From: Methylobrevis pamukkalensis
Lineage (GTDB): Bacteria; Pseudomonadota; Alphaproteobacteria; Rhizobiales; Pleomorphomonadaceae
Length of the DNA: 52,017 nt
Assembly: GCF_001720135.1 (NCBI RefSeq)
Contig: NZ_MCRJ01000012.1
Location: 1 to 52,017 of the forward strand
Direction of reading: 5' to 3'
Below, piece by piece: positions 48,201 through 52,017 of the stretch. Position 1 is the first letter of the stretch; each line of letters starts with the position of its first letter. The notes under the pieces were generated by a model, which saw nothing but the letters and a program-made list of their open reading frames with translations, was not told where the DNA came from and searched no databases. Position numbers and translations under genes: made by a program.

Positions 48201-48392
48201 GGTGGCGCCGGGCCAGACCGCGGAGACGACCATCACCTTGATGGTGAAGCTCGGATCCTCGGCGCGGCCGAGCCGGGCGTAGGAATAGAGACCGCCCAGC
48301 GACAGGATGAGGATGAGGAAGAGCACGAGCGACTGGTGCGTCACCGCCCAGCGCGAGAGATTGAGGCCACCGGCCGCCGGTTCCTTCGTCAT
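45219..48392 (-). CDS. RND efflux pump permease, HAE1/AcrB-like
   Basis: 1057-residue inner-membrane proton-driven exporter with the two-fold repeat of six helices plus two large periplasmic loops. GRAEDPSFTIKVMVVSAVWPGATAEDMQRQV is the usual porter-domain start. The proton-relay pair is in TM4, LLVDDAIIAVE (about residues 408-409). ILVDQIAQDIDEGIAPWDAIVNATVRRSRPVVLTALAAILSMIPL marks TM10-11. Acidic VEMMVVKMEEG follows TM4. Last gene of the operon after the membrane fusion protein (2 bp gap); no outer-membrane channel gene is in the window, so a TolC from elsewhere is expected. Substrate unknown. Confidence 0.95.
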   Translation of the reverse strand: MTKEPAAGGLNLSRWAVTHQSLVLFLILILSLGGLYSYARLGRAEDPSFTIKVMVVSAVWPGATAEDMQRQVADPIEKVLQEVPHFDKVRTYSKAGQVYLQVQLEDSTPAGDVKEIWYQVRKRVGDIRGDLPSGLHGPFFNDDFGDVDSALYMLKGEGAGLAALKTEAEAIRQRLLRVPDVAKVRFYGNSDEKIFVEFSHAKLATLGLSPQDIFSSIAAQNLVTPAGAIDTPSEHVAVRVDGAIGGVAAVEAVPVNAGGRVFRIGDIATVRRGFEDPPSFEVRHEGAEALAIGVVMAEGANIETLGHALDAAMAEIRADMPVGFEIAQVADQPKIVEESVGEFIQAFLEALAIVLAVSFLSLGWRTGIVVALAVPLVLAIVMIVLDMLGMSLHRITLGALIIALGLLVDDAIIAVEMMVVKMEEGYDRLKAATFAWSSTAFPMLTGTLVTAAGFVPVGFAKSSAGEYAGGIFWVVGIALIASWFVAVIFTPYLGVKLLPNFAGHKGGGHGEMYTSRTYRALRAAVNWCVSHRVVVVLVTIGVFALSIWSFQFVEKQFFPNSPRPELTVELRLPEGSAIAATRAAVETVESRVKGDPDVLTYSSYVGAGAPRWFLSSNPELPKANYAILVLETTGPEARDRVKAEIERFTQEGGLPEARVRVSELALGPPVGFPVQFRVIGTDPVEVRRIARDVQAVVAANPKTVDAQLDWNEQAKSVRLVLDQDRVRALGLTPQSISDTLQTLLSGYEVTTVRDGIEKVAVVARAVPEERADLDNLGDLTVAVAGGAPVTVSQVARIDYGFEEPILWRQNRDMMITVRADVVPGVQAPDVSAEIAPTLSRVIDALPVGYRIETGGSIEESAKANVALFAVFPVMLLAMLTILMVQLQSFSKLGLVFSTAPLGLIGATGALIVFQQPFGFVALLGLIALAGMIMRNTLILVDQIAQDIDEGIAPWDAIVNATVRRSRPVVLTALAAILSMIPLAQNVFWGPMAVAIMGGLAVATVMTLLFVPALYALWFRVRRPEADDRPAVGEQLPLALPDPATAIPVRLAIAEAAE

Positions 48393-48394
48393 GA

Positions 48395-49471
48395 TCAGCC
48401 CCTCGCCTCATCCAGAGCCACGCGCACCGCATCGCCGTCCTGCAGCTTGTTGACGCCGAGCGTCACCACCGTCGCGCCGTCGCCGATCCCGCCGGCAACG
48501 AGCACGTCGCTCGCGCCGAAGCGGCGGATCGACACCGGCGTCTTGCGCAGGGTGTGGCCGTCGCCGGCGACGACGAACACCACCGGACCGGCGCCCTCGT
48601 CGAGGATCGCGGTCGACGGGAGGCGGATCACCGCGCCCGGCTCGCCGCGGGTCAGCGTCAGGGTCGCCGTCATGCCGAGGCGGACCTCGGGGCCGGGATC
48701 GACCAGCGTGAAGCGGGCGCGGTAGGTGCGGGACGTGGCATCGGCGCGCGGCGAGATCTCGCGCAGCCTGGCGCCCAGCGCGCGGCCGCCGGACCAGAGG
48801 TCGACCGAGGCGCTGGCGCCGTCGAGGTCGGCCAGCCGGCTTTCCGGAATGGCGACCTCCACCTCGGTCTCGCCGAGGGGGGCGATCGTGAGAATGGCGC
48901 GGCCGCTCGTCACCACCTCGCCAGGCTCGGCATCGACCGCCGTGACGACGCCGTCGCCGGCGGCGACCAGCCGGGCATAGTCCAGCTGGTTGCGGGCGAG
49001 ATGGACGGACTTCTCGGCTTTTTCCAGCCGCGCCTGCGCCTCGTCGGTGGCAAGCCGGCGCTGCTCGTCGGTGGAGCGGCTGACGATGCCACCCTTGGCC
49101 AGGTCGGTGTAGCGCTTCTGGTCGGTCTCGGCCTGGGCGAGATTGGCGCGCGCGGCGGCAAGCTCCGCCTCCGCACTCTCCAGCGACAGCCGGAAATCCT
49201 CCTCGTCGAGGGTTGCGAGCAGCTGGCCGGCGGCGACCCGGTCGCCGACGTCCACCGTCCGCGCGGTCATCTTGCCGCCGACGCGGAAGGCCACCGGGGT
49301 CTCCCGCCGCGGCGTCACGACGCCAGTGTAGGACCGGCTTTCCGCCATCGACACCACGCGCACCACCTCGGCGCGCACCACGGGATCGGGCGCCTTCACC
49401 ACCTCGGCCTCCTGGCAGGCTGCCAGCAGCAACGGCATCAGCAGTGCCGCACTCGTCCATCGCCCCGTCAT
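48395..49471 (-). CDS. RND periplasmic adaptor (membrane fusion lipoprotein)
   Basis: 358 residues. Lipoprotein signal MTGRWTSAALLMPLLLAAC with lipobox LAAC. It has barrel-sandwich halves (RVGGKMTARTVDVGDRVAAGQLLATLDEEDF and AGDGVVTAVDAEPGEVVTSGRAILTIAP) around an alpha-hairpin coiled coil (LSLESAEAELAAARANLAQAETDQKRY, ARLEKAEKSVHLARNQLDYARL) and a beta-barrel domain. ATG 49471 starts the signal; the longer upstream extension is rejected. It precedes the pump by two bases and has a TetR-type palindrome 29 bp upstream. Confidence 0.94.
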   Translation of the reverse strand: MTGRWTSAALLMPLLLAACQEAEVVKAPDPVVRAEVVRVVSMAESRSYTGVVTPRRETPVAFRVGGKMTARTVDVGDRVAAGQLLATLDEEDFRLSLESAEAELAAARANLAQAETDQKRYTDLAKGGIVSRSTDEQRRLATDEAQARLEKAEKSVHLARNQLDYARLVAAGDGVVTAVDAEPGEVVTSGRAILTIAPLGETEVEVAIPESRLADLDGASASVDLWSGGRALGARLREISPRADATSRTYRARFTLVDPGPEVRLGMTATLTLTRGEPGAVIRLPSTAILDEGAGPVVFVVAGDGHTLRKTPVSIRRFGASDVLVAGGIGDGATVVTLGVNKLQDGDAVRVALDEARG

Positions 49472-49499
49472 GACACACCCCGCTTGAGAATCAGATGAT

Positions 49500-49527
49500 G
49501 AGTGACGACAATCGAAATTCGTCACTC
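49500..49527 (-). promoter_or_regulatory. TetR operator upstream of the adaptor gene
   Basis: GAGTGACGA-N10-TCGTCACTC, 9-bp arms, located 29-56 bp before the adaptor start. It shares TGACGA-N10-TCGTCA and the same 10-nt centre with the palindrome upstream of tetR. Confidence 0.72.
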
Positions 49528-49573
49528 GGCAGACATGGTGAAACGACCGGTCGCCCCTTCGCGGGCGGCCGGT

Positions 49574-50182
49574 TCAGTCGCGCTTCTTCAGTCCGTTGAC
49601 GAGAATATCCACCAGCTTGCGGGCGATCGGCTCCATGTCCTGATCGCAGCACTGCTCGATCAGCTTGGGATGCACGAAGGCGGCAAAGCTGGTCTTGACC
49701 ACATGGCCGAGCAGGTCCGGGTCGCCTTCGGCGAATTCGCCGGTCTCGATCCCCTCTCGGATCAGCCCCGAGACGATGCCGCGCATCACCTCGATATGGG
49801 CCTTGATCGCTGTCCAGTTTTCCTCCATCGCCGCCGACACCATGTCGTGCAGGCGCTCGTCGTTCATCAGCGTCGCCTTGTTGTGGCGATGGATCTCGAC
49901 GAGATAGCGGGTCAGCCGTTCGGCGACGGTGCCCCCGGAGGCGGCGATCGCAAAGCCGAGCGCCTGGGTTTCCGCGGTGACGCGGCTGCAGATCGCCCCG
50001 ACGATCGCCGACTTGGCCGGAAAGAAGCGATAGACGTTGGCCGGGCTCATCTTCAGCGCGGCGGCGATGTCGGCGACGGAGGTCTTCTGGTAGCCGATCC
50101 GCCGGAAATGCTCCTCGGCCACCTCGAGAATGGCGGCGCGGACCTCGTCCGGCTCGGCGCGGTTGCGCATTGGTCTTGCCAT
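49574..50182 (-). CDS. TetR-family repressor of the efflux operon
   Basis: 202 residues. N-terminal helix-turn-helix: ILEVAEEHFRRIGYQKTSVADIAAALKMSPANVYRFFPAKSAIVGAI (about residues 18-65). The ligand domain (MVSAAMEENWTAIKAHIEVMRGIVSGLIREG, CCDQDMEPIARKLVDILVNG) matches a C-terminal domain often seen in TetR regulators beside RND pumps. It lies 102 bp upstream of the adaptor gene on the same strand. Two palindromes of one design, one upstream of each gene, point to autoregulation plus pump repression. Inducer unknown. Confidence 0.92.
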   Translation of the reverse strand: MARPMRNRAEPDEVRAAILEVAEEHFRRIGYQKTSVADIAAALKMSPANVYRFFPAKSAIVGAICSRVTAETQALGFAIAASGGTVAERLTRYLVEIHRHNKATLMNDERLHDMVSAAMEENWTAIKAHIEVMRGIVSGLIREGIETGEFAEGDPDLLGHVVKTSFAAFVHPKLIEQCCDQDMEPIARKLVDILVNGLKKRD

Positions 50183-50260
50183 GTCCGTCGTCCTTCCGCC
50201 CGGGGCGGCCGGCCGGGTCGTCCGCGGGCCGCATCGGCACCTGGGACACCCGACAAATTC

Positions 50261-50294
50261 GATTACTGACGATATTCAATATTCGTCAGTAATC
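50261..50294 (-). promoter_or_regulatory. TetR operator upstream of tetR
   Basis: GATTACTGACGA-N10-TCGTCAGTAATC: perfect 12-bp arms around a 10-nt AT-rich centre, about 80 bp before the tetR start. The strongest palindrome in the window. Confidence 0.78.
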
Positions 50295-50539
50295 AGCGCG
50301 TCAAGCCGATTCCGGTCGGATGCGGCAGCCCGCAGGCCGCCATCGGGCTTGCGCCGACCTCCGCAGGCGCGGCGCGATTCCCCCCGTTTTTCACCCTCCG
50401 GATTCATCTTCCGACAAGCATGATCCCGGATTCCCAGCCCCCATCCGCCTCGGATTGCCCTTCGTTAACGCCGTCATGAGCGATCCCGCGCAATTCTCCC
50501 GATCAACGCAACCGACATCCGGATCCGAAAGCCTCAACG
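50295..50539. other. intergenic region before the glycosyltransferase gene
   Basis: 245 bp after the tetR operator. No gene and no clear terminator seen; it should hold the plus-strand promoter of the exopolysaccharide gene. Confidence 0.4.
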
Positions 50540-52017
50540 ATGGTGATGCACGAAGGAACCGCCGACTATCCTGCTGCCGGCGAGACGGCGCCCGCAAAGC
50601 TTGCGCCGCCCGAACGACGCCTGCGCACGGCCCGCAAGGTCACGCTCGCGCCCGCGCCCGGGCCGTGGCGATGTCGTTCCGCCAGGAATCGATCCCGGCC
50701 AGCATCGTCTCCGGCATGGCGGTGATGCTCGACTTCTCGCTGCTGGTCCTGTTCGGCGCGGCAACGCTGCTGCCGTGGGTGCCGGATCTGGAGGGGCTGA
50801 CCGCCGGCTATGCCGGGCCCGCCATCGGCGCGCCGATCCTGATGATCCTCGCCGGCCAGATCGCGTCGAACTACGACATCGCCGCCCTGCGGCGCCCGGC
50901 GCTGCGCACCGGCCAGGCGCTGGTCGCCCTCGGCATCGTCGTCGGCCTGTTCCTCGCCTTCATGTTCGTCGGCGGCATAGGCTTCGAAGTGTCGCGCGCC
51001 TGGCTCGGCCTCTGGCTCGGCGCCGAGGCGCTGGCGCTGGTCCTCGCCTCATCGCTGGCCGGCTGGCAGGTCCGCCGCTGGACGCGGCAAGGCAAGCTCA
51101 AGCAGCGGGCGGTGATCGTCGGCGGCGGCGCGCCGGCCGAGGCGCTGATCCGGGCCGTGGAACGCGACGGCGGCAAGGAACTCGAAATCCTCGGCATCTT
51201 CGACGACCGCGCCGACGAGCGCTCGCCGGAAAACGTGTCCGGCTATCCCAAGCTCGGCAACATCGGCGAACTGGAGATCTTCGCCCGGCTCGCCGCCGTC
51301 GACCTTCTGATCGTGTCGATGCCGCTCACCGCCGAGCACCGGATCCTGCAGCTCCTCAAGAATCTGTGGGTGCTGCCGGTCGACATCCGCCTCAGCGCCC
51401 ATGCCAGCAAGCTGCGCCTGCGTCCGCGCGCCTATTCCTACATCGGCGGCGTGCCCTTCCTCGACGTGTTCGACAAGCCGATCGCCGGCTGGGACCGGAT
51501 CGCCAAGCGCATCTTCGACGTGATCTTCGCCTCGCTCGCCCTCGTCGTCCTGTCGCCGCTGATGCTGGCGACGGCCGTGGCCGTGCGCGCCGAGAGCCGC
51601 GGTCCGGTGATCTTCCGGCAGAAGCGCTACGGCTTCAACAACGAGGTCATCGAGGTGATGAAGTTCCGCTCGATGTTCCACGAGATGGCGGACCCGTCCG
51701 CGGCCAAGGTCGTCACGAAGGGCGATGCGCGGGTGACGAAGGTCGGCCGCTTCATCCGCCGCACCTCGATCGACGAACTGCCGCAACTCGTCAACGTGCT
51801 GCGCGGCGAACTCTCCCTGATCGGCCCGCGCCCCCACGCCGTCAACGCCCATACCGAGCAGAAGCTCTGGGAAGAGGTGGTCGACGGCTATTTCGCCCGG
51901 CACAAGGTCAAGCCCGGCGTCACCGGCTGGGCCCAGATCAACGGCCTGCGCGGCGAGATCGACCGGCCGGAGAAGATCCAGGCCCGCGCGAGCACGACCT
52001 CTACTATATCGACCACT
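50540..52017 (+). CDS. polyprenyl glycosylphosphotransferase, exopolysaccharide type (partial, frameshifted)
   Basis: Starts near ATG 50540 and runs off the window, so the C-terminus is missing. After a charged N-terminus, hydrophobic helices (MAVMLDFSLLVLFGAATLL, GAPILMILAGQIA, ALVALGIVVGLFLAF, WLGLWLGAEALALVLASSLAG) precede a Rossmann-like domain (KQRAVIVGGGAPAEALI), one more membrane segment, and the bacterial sugar transferase catalytic domain: KRIFDVIFASLALVVL, PVIFRQKRYGFNN, VMKFRSMF, RTSIDELPQLVNVLRGELSLIGPRPHA, PGVTGWAQINGLRGE. This is the WcaJ/GumD/PssY-like class that puts the first sugar phosphate, often glucose, on undecaprenyl phosphate. Frames break near 50648 and 51988; the latter restores EHDLYYID. 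Confidence 0.9.

Overview
This is 52 kb of GC-rich, gene-dense chromosome from an alphaproteobacterium, most likely of the order Hyphomicrobiales (Rhizobiales). The evidence for that placement is the Fe-type SodB, a rhizobial-type L-asparaginase, the imelysin / di-heme oxidoreductase / imelysin / DUF1513 iron cluster, the xylR-xylB-xylA arrangement, a DUF1328 gene behind an EcfG-type general-stress promoter, and RR-type Tat signals. No rRNA, tRNA, CRISPR array, phage or insertion sequence was seen. The genus cannot be fixed from the sequence alone.

Layout. 1-5.6 kb: a coiled-coil membrane protein, sodB, an orphan response regulator, a branched-chain aminotransferase, a DUF3096 peptide and an M20 dipeptidase. 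5.7-10.4 kb: a six-gene arsenic operon on the minus strand (arsR, LMW-PTP-type arsC, an ArsC-ArsN2 fusion, acr3, arsH, MFS exporter), with an AT-rich palindromic operator at arsR. 10.6-13 kb: a type III polyketide synthase coupled to an isoprenylcysteine-type methyltransferase, then a PAP2 phosphatase. 13-16.5 kb: a HerA-like ATPase, a small conserved protein and a CNNM/CorC protein. 16.7-25.5 kb: methylmalonyl-CoA mutase (mutA, mutB) and, further on, its chaperone meaB, separated by a diguanylate cyclase, sthA, a YbjQ protein and a lipoprotein. 25.6-31 kb: a Tat-exported beta-helix protein, a DUF1353 lipoprotein, L-asparaginase, an aminotransferase, a YqaA-type membrane protein and DUF1328. 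31.1-36.1 kb: xylose catabolism (xylA, xylB, a LacI-type regulator) divergent from a PfkB sugar kinase, with a 22-bp palindrome between them. 36.3-42.5 kb: a periplasmic iron cluster interrupted by two MITE-like repeats. 42.8-52 kb: PilZ, fhs, a TetR-controlled RND efflux pair with two matching operators, and a polyprenyl glycosylphosphotransferase that runs off the window.

A dominant feature is the number of single-base frameshifts. Fifteen otherwise full-length, family-conserved genes are broken at about 19 sites. At most sites, restoring one G to complete a GGC context on the coding strand recovers the family consensus. I read this as systematic consensus error in the assembly rather than real pseudogenes, so the split genes are annotated as single loci. 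The most interesting biology is the ArsC-ArsN2 fusion inside a compact ars operon, the paired TetR operators, the repeat-invaded iron operon with a cysteine-rich leading protein, and the small PKS cluster.
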